Source: Stenotrophomonas sp. ZAC14D1_NAIMI4_1 | GTDB lineage: Bacteria; Pseudomonadota; Gammaproteobacteria; Xanthomonadales; Xanthomonadaceae | Direction: 5' to 3' | Length of the DNA stretch: 64,000 nucleotides | NCBI RefSeq assembly: GCF_003086775.1 | Contig: NZ_CP026001.1 | Coordinates: forward strand, 2,258,407-2,322,406 | The notes under the pieces: model-generated | What the model saw: the letters and a program-made list of their open reading frames with translations, nothing else | Databases searched by the model: none | What the model was told of the DNA's origin: nothing | Translations under genes and position numbers: made by a program | Part shown: piece by piece, positions 34,204 to 43,247 of the stretch | Layout of the letters: every line of letters starts with the position of its first letter | Numbering within the stretch: the stretch's first letter is position 1

Positions 34204-35842
34204 TGGCCACCCAGCCCTTGACCACCTGGGCCACGCGCTTGGAGTCGGTCTTCACGGCTTCACGGGCCATCCGCAGTCGTTCCTCATATGAATCCACCGG
34301 CAGGGCCAGTGGGTCCGCCCCGGCCAGGCTGACGCGGTCAGCGCCCAGCGCGGGCAACGGAGCGCCATCGTCATCCACCAGCTGTACGTCCGCGGTGTGC
34401 GGCTCCAGCTCGGTGTTCTCGTCCTTCTTGTTCTGCCCGGTGATGCCGCGCAGGGCAGGGCGCAGCACGCCAAACAGCAGGGCCAGCACCACCACCGCGC
34501 CCAGCAGCATGCGGCCGGCATCGAACACCCACGGCAGTTCCCACCAGGCCGGGCCTTCAACCGGGGTGGTGTCGCGCACGAACGGCGCGTTCATCACCGA
34601 CACGGTGTCGCCACGTTCGGCGTTGAAGCCCACCGCCTGCTTCACCAGCGCTTCGACGCGGGTCAGCTCGGCAGCGGCCAGCGGCTGCGGGGTGACCTTG
34701 CCGTTGGCACCGGCGCGCGGCACGTTGTCCACCAGCACCGCCACCGAGACGCGCTTGATGCGGCCGGCCGGCTGGCGGGTGTGCTGCAGGGTGCGGTCCA
34801 GCTCGTAGTTGCGGGTGGCGTTCTTGCTGCTTTCGGTCGGTGCCTGCGCGGTGGGCGGTGCGGCCTGCTGGCCCGGCGGGCTGTTGCTGGTCGCGCCCGG
34901 CACGCCCTGCGGGCCCGGGGTGCTGGTGGTGTTCTCGCTCATCTGCTCGCTGCGCAGCTTCTGCGGTTCACCGTTGTAGAGTTCGCGGGCTTCCTCGGTC
35001 ACCGAGAAATCCATGTCCACGCTCACTTCCGGGTTGACGCGGCCGGGGCCGGTCATCGGTTCCAGCAGCTCGCGGATGCGCTGGTTGAACGAGGTTTCCT
35101 GGCGGCGCACCTGCTCGAACTGGGCGGCGTTGACAGCCGCTTCGCTGTTGGGGTCGCTGACGCTGAGCATGCGCCCGCTCTGGTCGACGATGGTCACCCG
35201 TTCCGGGGCCAGGTCGGGAATGCTGGCGGCCACCATGTGGACGATGGCGTCGACCTGGCTGCGCTCCAGCTGCTGGCCACCGCGCAGTTCCAGGGTGACC
35301 GAGGCACTGGCCACGTCACGCTGGCGGGTGAAGGCGCTGGGCTTGGGAATGGCCAGGTGCACGCGCGAATCGCGCACCGGGCGCAGCGTGTTGATGGTGC
35401 GCGACAGCTCGGTTTCCAGCGCGTGCTGGTAGCGCGCGCTTTCGACGAACTGGCTGACGCCGAAGCCGGGATCACGTTCCATCAGCTCGAAGCCGAGCTT
35501 GCCGCTGTCGGTCAGTCCGGAGCCGGCCAGCTTCAGGCGGGCATCGTGCAGGTTCTTTTCCGGCACGGTGATGCCACCGGTGGCCGGGTCCAGCTCGAAC
35601 GGAATCTGTGCCGCGCGCAGCAGGTCGGTCGCTTCTGCGGTCGCCTTCTGGTCCAGGCCGGTGTACAGCGGGACCATGCCGGGCTTCTGCGACCAGAAGA
35701 ACACGAACAGGCCTGCCGCCACCGCCACCGCGATCATCGCCATCAGGCCCAGGCGGCGGGTGATCTGCAGACTCTGCAGGCGGTCGAACCACTGCCCGGC
35801 CTTTTCGGCGTTCAGGGTTTCCTTGGAGAGCGTCAGTGCCAT
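34196..35842 (-). CDS. fliF: Flagellar MS-ring protein FliF
   Basis: A 548-residue ring protein with two TM segments (about 32-52 and 440-460), the ring-building motifs between them (YTGLDQKATAEATDLL) and a short cytoplasmic C-terminus that binds FliG (EERLRMAREAVKTDSKRVAQVVKGWV). Follows fliE after 13 bp. Confidence 0.97.
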   Translation of the reverse strand: MALTLSKETLNAEKAGQWFDRLQSLQITRRLGLMAMIAVAVAAGLFVFFWSQKPGMVPLYTGLDQKATAEATDLLRAAQIPFELDPATGGITVPEKNLHDARLKLAGSGLTDSGKLGFELMERDPGFGVSQFVESARYQHALETELSRTINTLRPVRDSRVHLAIPKPSAFTRQRDVASASVTLELRGGQQLERSQVDAIVHMVAASIPDLAPERVTIVDQSGRMLSVSDPNSEAAVNAAQFEQVRRQETSFNQRIRELLEPMTGPGRVNPEVSVDMDFSVTEEARELYNGEPQKLRSEQMSENTTSTPGPQGVPGATSNSPPGQQAAPPTAQAPTESSKNATRNYELDRTLQHTRQPAGRIKRVSVAVLVDNVPRAGANGKVTPQPLAAAELTRVEALVKQAVGFNAERGDTVSVMNAPFVRDTTPVEGPAWWELPWVFDAGRMLLGAVVVLALLFGVLRPALRGITGQNKKDENTELEPHTADVQLVDDDGAPLPALGADRVSLAGADPLALPVDSYEERLRMAREAVKTDSKRVAQVVKGWVAND

Positions 35843-35855
35843 GCGTCAATGTTCC

Positions 35856-36224
35856 TTACAGCGGCATGTTCATCACGTCCTGGTAAGCCTGGACGAGACG
35901 GTTGCGGACTTCCACGGTGGCGCGGAAGGCGATCTGGGACTGCTGCGAGGCGACCATCACCTTGGCCAGGTCGGCGCCGGGTTCGCCCAGTTCGAAGGCC
36001 TTGGCCAGGGCGCCGGACTTCTGCTGGGCGTCGTTGACGCCGGCGATGGCGCCGCGCAGGGTCTCGGTGAAGCTGGCGGGCTGGACCTGCGGTGCATCCA
36101 GCACCGTGCCCGGCAGGGCATTGCTACGCGGCGCTTCGGCCAGCGGATTGAGCGCCGCCGGCTGTCCCATCTGGGTCTGATAGGAGCGGATCTGGGAGAG
36201 GATCGAAGTGACGGAGTGGGACAT
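35856..36224 (-). CDS. fliE: Flagellar hook-basal body protein FliE
   Basis: A 122-residue MS-ring/rod adaptor with the conserved C-terminal half (LAKVMVASQQSQIAFRATVEVRN). The frame stays open beyond the start, but the ATG at 36224 (MSHSVTSILSQIRS) matches the family length. First gene of fliEFGHIJK with a sigma-54 promoter about 47-62 bp upstream. Confidence 0.94.
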   Translation of the reverse strand: MSHSVTSILSQIRSYQTQMGQPAALNPLAEAPRSNALPGTVLDAPQVQPASFTETLRGAIAGVNDAQQKSGALAKAFELGEPGADLAKVMVASQQSQIAFRATVEVRNRLVQAYQDVMNMPL

Positions 36225-36270
36225 CTGCAACGGTTCCAGAAACAGGGATGGGGGTGTTCGCTGGAGCAGT

Positions 36271-36286
36271 TGCAAGCGGCGTGCCG
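36271..36286 (-). promoter_or_regulatory. Sigma-54 promoter for fliE
   Basis: The minus strand reads CGGCACGCCGCTTGCA, with GGCACG and TTGCA at the standard spacing. The same 14-bp core recurs before flgG and flgA. Confidence 0.88.
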
Positions 36287-36352
36287 AAACCGGTTTTCGA
36301 TTCAGTGAGGTGAGGGTGGGGGTGTTGGCAGGGCTGCGCTGTTGTTGGTGGG

Positions 36353-36633
36353 TGCCGACCGTTGGTCGGCAACGGAAGAACAACGGCAAGAGCTGGCTAT
36401 CCGTGGGTTGGCGGGGGGGGGGGGGGCGGTTGGGGGGGACGCTGCAAGTACGTCCCTGTAAGCTCGGTCGCCGCATCCATGCGGCTCACGCCCCCTCAAC
36501 CGGACCCACCCCGCCTTCGACAGATTTCCGCGACCTGTTGGGACCTGCTGCTGATGGTGGTGCTTCTGATGAGGGTGGGTGCCGACCGTTGGTCGGCCTG
36601 CTGCCGTTGGTGGGTGCCGACCGTTGGTCGGCA
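36353..36633. repeat. Three REP-like palindromes (GCCGACCGTTGGTCGGC)
   Basis: Copies at 36353-36371, 36581-36597 and 36615-36633 share the arms GCCGACC/GGTCGGC around GTT. They flank the poly-G region. Confidence 0.75.
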
Positions 36634-36657
36634 CAGGCTCTGACCCCCATGGAGGCG

Positions 36658-37101
36658 TCATTTAACCGGCGTCGGTTTTCCGGCCTGGGGCTGCAGGGTC
36701 CAGCGGCCGGAATTCTGGCGCTGGCGCGGTGCGATGGGGCCGTCGTGCTGGGTGTAGATGAATCGGCCCTGCTGGTCGCTCAGGCAGGTCAGCAGCAGGG
36801 TGTAGTGGGCGGGGCCGGCCGGGTGGTCTTCAGTCATCCGGATCTCAGCGATGTGCGGGGCCAGTCGCTGGTAGCGGTAGCTGCCGCCGATGCGCAGGCC
36901 GGTGCCGAGGATGTCCAGCACGTACTGGTTGCCGGCAAAGCTGACCTGCACCATGCGCCCTGCGTTGGGGTTGTCGGGCGCATACAGCGGGTCGCTGAGG
37001 TTGGTGAACTGGCGCTGGTCCAGCGTGGTGGGCAGGCTGCAGTCGGCAGCGGCAGCCAGGGCCGGGCAGAGCAGGGCGGCGAGCAGGGTGCAGCGTCGCA
37101 T
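36658..37101 (-). CDS. Small secreted protein of unknown function
   Basis: A 147-residue protein with a clear signal peptide (MRRCTLLAALLCPALAAAADC) and no family I recognise. Visible features are a Cys near the mature N-terminus and another in LLTCLSDQ, alternating hydrophobic stretches (MVQVSFAGNQYVLDILG, HYTLLLTCLSDQQGRFIYTQ) suggestive of a beta-rich fold, and a Pro/Lys tail. The start at 37101 has an excellent ribosome site (AAAGGAGGT). It sits between repeat elements, unconnected to flagellar operons. CTAAAG lies about 55 bp upstream, but no matching sigma-28 -10 follows. Confidence 0.75.
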   Translation of the reverse strand: MRRCTLLAALLCPALAAAADCSLPTTLDQRQFTNLSDPLYAPDNPNAGRMVQVSFAGNQYVLDILGTGLRIGGSYRYQRLAPHIAEIRMTEDHPAGPAHYTLLLTCLSDQQGRFIYTQHDGPIAPRQRQNSGRWTLQPQAGKPTPVK

Positions 37102-37187
37102 GGTGGGACCTCCTTTGGGTGTCCCTGCAATGCACCGCAGTTCGGGGTCGGTTGTCTTTAGGAAAACTTGTAAACGCAATGCAGGCC

Positions 37188-37219
37188 GGACCCCTTTACA
37201 GAGGAAAGGGCTCCGACCC
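37188..37219. repeat. Diverged copy of the GGGTCAGAGCC palindrome
   Basis: GGACCCCTTTACAGAGGAAAGGGCTCCGACCC resembles the perfect repeat at 1014-1054 and, with 37926-37962, brackets the SUKH-like gene. Confidence 0.65.
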
Positions 37220-37265
37220 AACCCGGGACCGGGGCCGGGGCCGCAGAGCGGGTTTAAGTCGATTG

Positions 37266-37811
37266 CTACCAGGGATAGCCGAGATCGATTCCGAGCGACC
37301 GGTGTAGTTCCACCTTCTCGGATGAAAGAGGAAAGAACCCTTCTGACAGCTCGTAAAGGCACGTGGGCCAGAAGCTGCTCTCGTCCGCCATTGAAGCCGC
37401 ATCGCAGATCCGGAACGTGGCCTCTAGTTCCGTGAGCGTGGATTCCGCCAAGCCACCACTGGAGTTCAGCAGAGGTCGGATTGCTGCCATGAACGCGCTG
37501 TGGAATGCTGCGAAGCTACGCAGATCTGAATTGCAGTATTGGGGCGCTGCTTCGGAGCTGATTGGAAGCAGTCCTACTGAACCATCTTTCAGGTCCGCGA
37601 AGAACAGTCCGCCCAACACGCGTCCGAAGATCGCCAGGGTGCGATCATCAGTCTCGTGTCGCAGCAGGCGCGGATCGAACATCGTGTTGTTGTTGGCATA
37701 CGGCGCAAGACGGTCCGATAGCCGCTGCGCTTCAAGCAGGAGAGGGGAGTGGTCGATCTCGTCCTGACTGATTGGCGTGAGGTCAAGCGTTGGCGGTCTG
37801 GTTTTCTTCAT
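37266..37811 (-). CDS. SUKH-type (SMI1/KNR4-like) putative immunity protein
   Basis: A 181-residue soluble protein. The segment FGRVLGGLFFADLKDGSVGLLP followed by NSDLRSFAAFHSAFMAAI resembles the SUKH superfamily, probably SUKH-4, whose members include toxin immunity proteins. No toxin gene is adjacent. Base composition is visibly lower in GC than in the flagellar genes, and it is bracketed by related palindromes, consistent with acquisition. The ATG at 37811 is preferred; the upstream extension is translated repeat. Family assignment is tentative. Confidence 0.6.
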   Translation of the reverse strand: MKKTRPPTLDLTPISQDEIDHSPLLLEAQRLSDRLAPYANNNTMFDPRLLRHETDDRTLAIFGRVLGGLFFADLKDGSVGLLPISSEAAPQYCNSDLRSFAAFHSAFMAAIRPLLNSSGGLAESTLTELEATFRICDAASMADESSFWPTCLYELSEGFFPLSSEKVELHRSLGIDLGYPW

Positions 37812-37887
37812 CCGGGCCAAGCTACCGGGATATTTCACCGGTGCCTTTAGGAGAAGTTGCAAACGAGGGCGTGTCGCTGAATCCCCT

Positions 37888-37962
37888 ATCCACGCATGGC
37901 GTGGATCTACTGACTGGGATCGCGCGGGGTCAGAGCCCTCCCTGCGGGAGGGATCCGACCCC
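37888..37962. repeat. Two REP elements between fleQ and the SUKH-like gene
   Basis: ATCCACGCATGGCGTGGAT-CTAC (37888-37910) is followed by a GGGGTCAGAGCCC...GACCCC hairpin (37926-37962) related to the element at 1014. They lie just past the fleQ stop (37975). Confidence 0.75.
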
Positions 37963-37974
37963 GGCTTCGTGGGC

Positions 37975-39476
<1,502 letters not shown>

Positions 39477-39480
<4 letters not shown>

Positions 39481-39854
39481 GATCGATCCTCCCTGAGGCC
39501 TTCCAGGATCGGCATGACTTCCTGGATGTACGACAACTTGCTGACGAAATTGTCGGCGCCGGCGCGCAGCGCGTGCTCGCGGTGCTCGACGTCGTCGAAG
39601 TGGCTGGCGATCACGATGTACGGGGCATCGTCCTGCGACTTGATCAGGCGGGTGGCCTGCAGGCCACCCATTTCCGGCATTGCCAGGTCCATCAGCACCA
39701 CCTGCGGGCGCAGCGACTCGGAACGCTCGATCGCTTCCAGGCCGTTGCCGGCGCTGCCGACGATCTGCAGCCAGTCGATCTTGCGGAAGTGGCGCATCGC
39801 CGCGTTGATGAATCCCTCATGGTCATCGACCAGCAGAACTGTGAGCTTGTTCAT
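39477..39854 (-). CDS. vemR: VemR-like receiver-only response regulator
   Basis: A 125-residue single receiver domain with LLVDDHE (D10-D11), D56 in [13 protein letters not shown] and Lys in FVSKLSY. Location between rpoN and fleQ is the arrangement of Xanthomonas VemR, which affects motility, exopolysaccharide and virulence through FleQ. The ATG at 39854 is preferred over 39863 because the AAGGA site is too close to the latter. Confidence 0.88.
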
Positions 39855-39868
39855 GTCCAACATCCTTT

Positions 39869-41278
39869 TCAGCCCACGCGGGCCAGCTGTGGTTGCCTGG
39901 CGCTGAGCCGGCGCCGTTCGCGGGCCGGGGCGATATCCAGTTGTTCGCGGTATTTTGCGACGGTTCGGCGGGCAATGTTCACCCCCTGGCGCGACAGCAG
40001 GCCGGCAATGGCCTCGTCAGCCAGCGGGCGACCGGCCGGTTCGGCGTCGATCAGGCGCCGCACCATGGCCTTGACGGCCTGGCCGGAGACGCTGGCGCCT
40101 TCCAGGCGCACGGCGAAGAAGTGCTTCAGTTCGAAGGTGCCGCGGGGGGTCTGCAGGAACTTGCCGGTGGTGATGCGGGACACCGTGGATTCGTGCATGC
40201 CGATCGCTTCGGCCACTTCCTTCAGGGTCAGCGGTGCCATGGCTTCCTCGCCACGCACCAGGAACGCGGCCTGGCGCTCGACGATCACCCGCGCGGTGCG
40301 CAGCAGGGTGTCGTAGCGCATCGACAGGCCGCGGCTGAACCAGCGTGCTTCCTGCAGCATCTCGCGCAGGGCCGGGGCGGCGTCGCTGGTTTCGGCCAGC
40401 GCCTGTTCGTACTGGCTGTTGATCGACACACGGCGGCTGGTGGCCGGGTTCAGGGCCACCTTCCACTGCTCATCGGCGTGCCAGGCGACCACGTCGGGCA
40501 CCACCACCGCATTGCGTTCGGGCAGCAGGCTGTCGCCCGGGCGCGGCTGCAGTGACAGGATCAGGCGCACGGCCTCGCGCACGTCGTCCACTTCGGCATC
40601 GTGCTGGCGGGCCAGGGCAGGGTAGTCGTGCGCGGCCAGGGCTTCCAGCGCGCCTTCCAGGATGCGTGCGGCCAGGTGCCGGGCCGGCACCACGCCGTGC
40701 AGGCTGTACAGCTGCGCCAGCAGGCCTTCGCGCAGGTCCTGCGCGGCCATGCCGGCCGGTTCGCCGTGCAGCAGCTGCTGGCGGATGGCTTCCACGCCGG
40801 CGCCATCGATATCGAACTGCGCACTGGCCAGCAGCTGCAGCTGGTCCAGCGGGGCCTGCAGGTAGCCGGCTTCGTCGCAGTGCTCCAGCCAGAAGGCCGC
40901 CACGGCCAGCTCGCGCTCGTCCAGGTCCAGGGCCAGGCGCTGCAGCACGCGCAGCTGCGGGTCGCTGGACTCGCCCGCGGCGATGCGGGCCATGCGGTCG
41001 TCGTCGCCGTCCTGCCAGCTGCTGCCGGCCACGTCCCACATGGACGACTCGGGCAGCTCATCGAAGGCTGCCGTTTCCAGGGTGGTGGTGCTGGCGTCGG
41101 TGGCGTCGGCCGCCGGTGCTTCAGCGTCCTCGATTTCCAGCAGCGGGTTGGAATCCAGCAGGCGCTGGATTTCCTGTTCCAGGTGCAGGCCGTCCAGTTG
41201 CAGCAGTCGGATCGACTGCAGCAGCTGCGGCGTGAGGTGAAGCGTCTGGCCCAGCTGGGTCGAAAGTGCAGCCTTCAT
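39869..41278 (-). CDS. rpoN: RNA polymerase sigma-54 factor RpoN
   Basis: A 469-residue sigma-54: Gln/Leu-rich region I (QLGQTLHLTPQLLQSIRLLQL), an acidic region II, the core-binding part, the helix-turn-helix (LKEVAEAIGMHESTVSRITTGK) and the exact RpoN box ARRTVAKYRE near the C-terminus. As it leads the vemR-fleQ operon it corresponds to the flagellar rpoN2 of xanthomonads; whether another rpoN exists cannot be judged here. Confidence 0.96.
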   Translation of the reverse strand: MKAALSTQLGQTLHLTPQLLQSIRLLQLDGLHLEQEIQRLLDSNPLLEIEDAEAPAADATDASTTTLETAAFDELPESSMWDVAGSSWQDGDDDRMARIAAGESSDPQLRVLQRLALDLDERELAVAAFWLEHCDEAGYLQAPLDQLQLLASAQFDIDGAGVEAIRQQLLHGEPAGMAAQDLREGLLAQLYSLHGVVPARHLAARILEGALEALAAHDYPALARQHDAEVDDVREAVRLILSLQPRPGDSLLPERNAVVVPDVVAWHADEQWKVALNPATSRRVSINSQYEQALAETSDAAPALREMLQEARWFSRGLSMRYDTLLRTARVIVERQAAFLVRGEEAMAPLTLKEVAEAIGMHESTVSRITTGKFLQTPRGTFELKHFFAVRLEGASVSGQAVKAMVRRLIDAEPAGRPLADEAIAGLLSRQGVNIARRTVAKYREQLDIAPARERRRLSARQPQLARVG

Positions 41279-41389
41279 TTCAGTTCCCCGGCGCCGCTCC
41301 CCGACGCCTTGTGGAACACATCTTGCTTTTGATCCCGGGCAGGCGGAATCGGGGGGTTCCTGAGTGCGCTGGTGGTATTCCCGACAGTT

Positions 41390-41408
41390 TGTAGGGGTAT
41401 CCCCTACA
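41390..41408. promoter_or_regulatory. Inverted repeat upstream of rpoN, possible operator
   Basis: Arms TGTAGGGG and CCCCTACA are separated by TAT, 112 bp before the rpoN start. It could be a regulator site or a reduced GTAG-type repeat. Confidence 0.4.
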
Positions 41409-41490
41409 GCGTCGCGGGAAGTTGACGAAGTCCTGCGCCAAGTTGTTGATTTGTGGTGATTGGGCTGCGTGCCCGGGGAGCCTGTGTGTA

Positions 41491-41503
41491 CGGAATTCCG
41501 TCA
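41491..41503. promoter_or_regulatory. CGGAATTCCGTCA palindrome upstream of rpoN
   Basis: Shares the CGGAATTCCG core with sites upstream of the fliL and flgG sigma-54 promoters; a related TGACGGAATCC follows 14 bp on. No sigma-54 sequence was seen between it and rpoN. Confidence 0.4.
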
Positions 41504-41556
41504 GGGCGTGTCGGGGTGACGGAATCCTGTCGTCGCTGCACGGGCCGGAAAGGGGG

Positions 41557-41661
41557 GTAGAGTCGACTGTCAGTCGACTCCCGCGCAGACCGCAGTCGAC
41601 CAACGGTCGACGCTACCGAGGCAGAGGGCGCGAAGCGCAGTCGACCAACGGTCGACTCTAC
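41557..41661. repeat. Cluster of three GTCGAC REP palindromes
   Basis: Copies at 41557-41580 (GTAGAGTCGACTGTCAGTCGAC), 41595-41616 and 41640-41661 (GTCGACCAACGGTCGACTC then TAC). The family is the same as the tandem array at 60526-60685. The last copy contains the TAG stop of the adjacent regulator gene. Confidence 0.8.
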
Positions 41662-42290
41662 TCGAGCTCGTGCTGGTGCCGTGCTGCCAGCAGCAGCAGG
41701 TCGTTGGCGCGGCGGCAGCCGAGCGACTCCATCATGCGGGCGCGGTGGGTCTCCACCGTTTTCACGCTGATACCGAGGTCGGCGGCGATTTCCTTGTTGC
41801 TCTCACCCTTGCCGATGCGGCGCAGGATCTCGCGCTGGCGCGGCGACAGGGCGGCGATGCCGGTGGGCTTCTCGCGGCCCAGCATCGGCGCCAGCATCTT
41901 GGCCGAGATCTGCGGGCTGAGGAACACTTGGCCGGCGTGCGCGGCGCGCAGCGCCAGCTCCAGCTCCTGCGGGGCGGCATCCTTCACCACGAAACCCACG
42001 GCGCCACGGTCCAGTGCATCGCGCACGTGGGCGGCGTCGTCGTGCATGGTCATCATCACGATGCGCGTACCGGGCGAGCGCAGGCGGATGTCGCTCAGCG
42101 CTTCCAGGCCGGTACGGCCGGGCAGGGACAGATCCATCAGGACCACGTCGGGGGCGTGTTGCAGGGCCATCTGCAGGGCCTGTTCGGCGTTGCTCGCCTC
42201 GGCCACCAGCTGCACATCGGCAAACCCCTGCAGCAGTCGCGCCAGGCCGGCCCGAACCAGGGTGTGATCGTCGACGATGAGAACTCGCAC
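41658..42290 (-). CDS. NarL/FixJ-family response regulator
   Basis: A 210-residue regulator: receiver domain (VDDH, phospho-site D53 in VVLMDLSLPGRTG, Lys in FVVKDA) and LuxR-type helix-turn-helix (LSPRQREILRRIGKGES, IAADLGISVKTVETHRARM). The start is GTG at 42290. It follows the fliS operon (91-bp gap) and precedes rpoN. No cognate kinase is adjacent. Its targets are unknown; rpoN and flagellar genes are natural candidates by position. Confidence 0.9.
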   Translation of the reverse strand: MRVLIVDDHTLVRAGLARLLQGFADVQLVAEASNAEQALQMALQHAPDVVLMDLSLPGRTGLEALSDIRLRSPGTRIVMMTMHDDAAHVRDALDRGAVGFVVKDAAPQELELALRAAHAGQVFLSPQISAKMLAPMLGREKPTGIAALSPRQREILRRIGKGESNKEIAADLGISVKTVETHRARMMESLGCRRANDLLLLAARHQHELE

Positions 42291-42381
42291 AGGTACGTTG
42301 CTGGTCCGTGAGGGGAGACCACCTTAACTTAGCTGAACGGGCACGCCAAGGGCCGTCCGTCCCGCTGCCGGGTGGCAGGTT

Positions 42382-42960
42382 TCAGCGCGCTCGCCGCGCT
42401 TCGGCAACCTGACGCCGATGCAAACGGAACAAGTGCCGTTCCATGGCCATTTCCAGGCCATCGCCAAGGCGGTTGAAGCGCAGCCACAGGAAGTGGCCGC
42501 CGCTGCCATCGGCTGCTTCGGCGATCACGTCTACCGGCAGGTCGATGTTGTCGGGCAGCCAGTCGCTGGGCTGCAGGCGTACCACCCCGGCCTGGCCGGG
42601 CAGGGCGCCGCTGCGCGGGCCCAGCTGCAGGCGGATGCCGCGGCGCGACCAGCGCACCGGGCGCAGTGGCAGGTCCTGGCCCTGCTGGCGCACCAGGCGG
42701 CCCAGCAGCACCATGGTCAGGTCCAGCTTGGCTTCCAGGCGCTGGATCTGCAGGCTCGCTTCGCTGCGTTCGTCGTGCTCGTCCCCGCGGCTGTCTTCCA
42801 CCAGCGCCAGGCTGCGCAGCAGGCCTTCGGCACTGCTGGTGCGGCCCGCCGCGCTGCCGGCCTGGAACTCGGCCGGCAGGGCCAGTTCGCAGCTGAGCGT
42901 TTCATCAAACAGCTCGCTCTCGGCAGGGTGGTGCAGCGACGTGGTCGGCAGCAGGGTCAT
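42382..42960 (-). CDS. Atypical PilZ-domain protein (tPilZ-like)
   Basis: A 192-residue protein with a helical middle (EASLQIQRLEAKLDLTMVLLGRLV) and a C-terminal beta-rich part (PVRWSRRGIRLQLGP...GVVRLQPSDWLPDNIDLPVDV). This resembles the tetrameric atypical PilZ proteins of Xanthomonas, where a heptad-repeat helix mediates assembly. The classical RxxxR motif is not evident, so c-di-GMP binding is uncertain. It overlaps the FliT-like gene by 4 bp, so it is part of the fliS operon. Confidence 0.7.
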   Translation of the reverse strand: MTLLPTTSLHHPAESELFDETLSCELALPAEFQAGSAAGRTSSAEGLLRSLALVEDSRGDEHDERSEASLQIQRLEAKLDLTMVLLGRLVRQQGQDLPLRPVRWSRRGIRLQLGPRSGALPGQAGVVRLQPSDWLPDNIDLPVDVIAEAADGSGGHFLWLRFNRLGDGLEMAMERHLFRLHRRQVAEARRAR

Positions 42961-43247
42961 GCCAGCGATTCTGCCTTCAGGTACGCATGGGCGGCGCGAA
43001 GGGAGCGGCCCGTGTGCTTGAGGTGTGCGGCGGCTTCGTCGCGCAGGCCGATCATGCGGGCCAGCACGCGCTGCTGGTGGTCGCGCAGGGCGAGGATGGC
43101 CTCGTTGCTGGGGCGCTCGACCACCATCGACAGTGCGGCCACGGCCTGCAGGTGCTCGGCCATCAGGCGCTCGCTGGTGTCGTAGTCATCGCCCGGCAGG
43201 CTGGCGTCGAGCGTGTCCAGCGAATCGTGCAGTGATTGCAGGTTCAC
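42957..43247 (-). CDS. FliT-like small flagellar chaperone
   Basis: A 96-residue helical protein (MNLQSLHDSLDTLDASL...) directly after fliS, with 4-bp overlaps on both sides. Position and size fit FliT-type chaperones, but no diagnostic motif was recognised. Confidence 0.65.
   Translation of the reverse strand: MNLQSLHDSLDTLDASLPGDDYDTSERLMAEHLQAVAALSMVVERPSNEAILALRDHQQRVLARMIGLRDEAAAHLKHTGRSLRAAHAYLKAESLA

Larger units (their letters stand above)
36225..36657. other. 433-bp intergenic region upstream of fliE
   Basis: No supported gene. It holds the fliE sigma-54 promoter (36271-36286), a G14 run (36413-36426) followed by a G7 run, three palindromes of the TGCCGACCGTTGGTCGGCA type (36353-36371, 36581-36597, 36615-36633) and a half copy of the GGTCAGAGCC repeat near 36635-36648. 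Open frames here are low-complexity and not gene-like. Confidence 0.7.
41279..41657. other. 379-bp intergenic region upstream of rpoN
   Basis: No supported gene. It holds a TGTAGGGG-TAT-CCCCTACA inverted repeat (41390-41408), a CGGAATTCCGTCA palindrome (41491-41503) with a degenerate second copy (TGACGGAATCC near 41517), and a cluster of GTCGAC-type REP elements (from 41557). Confidence 0.7.
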
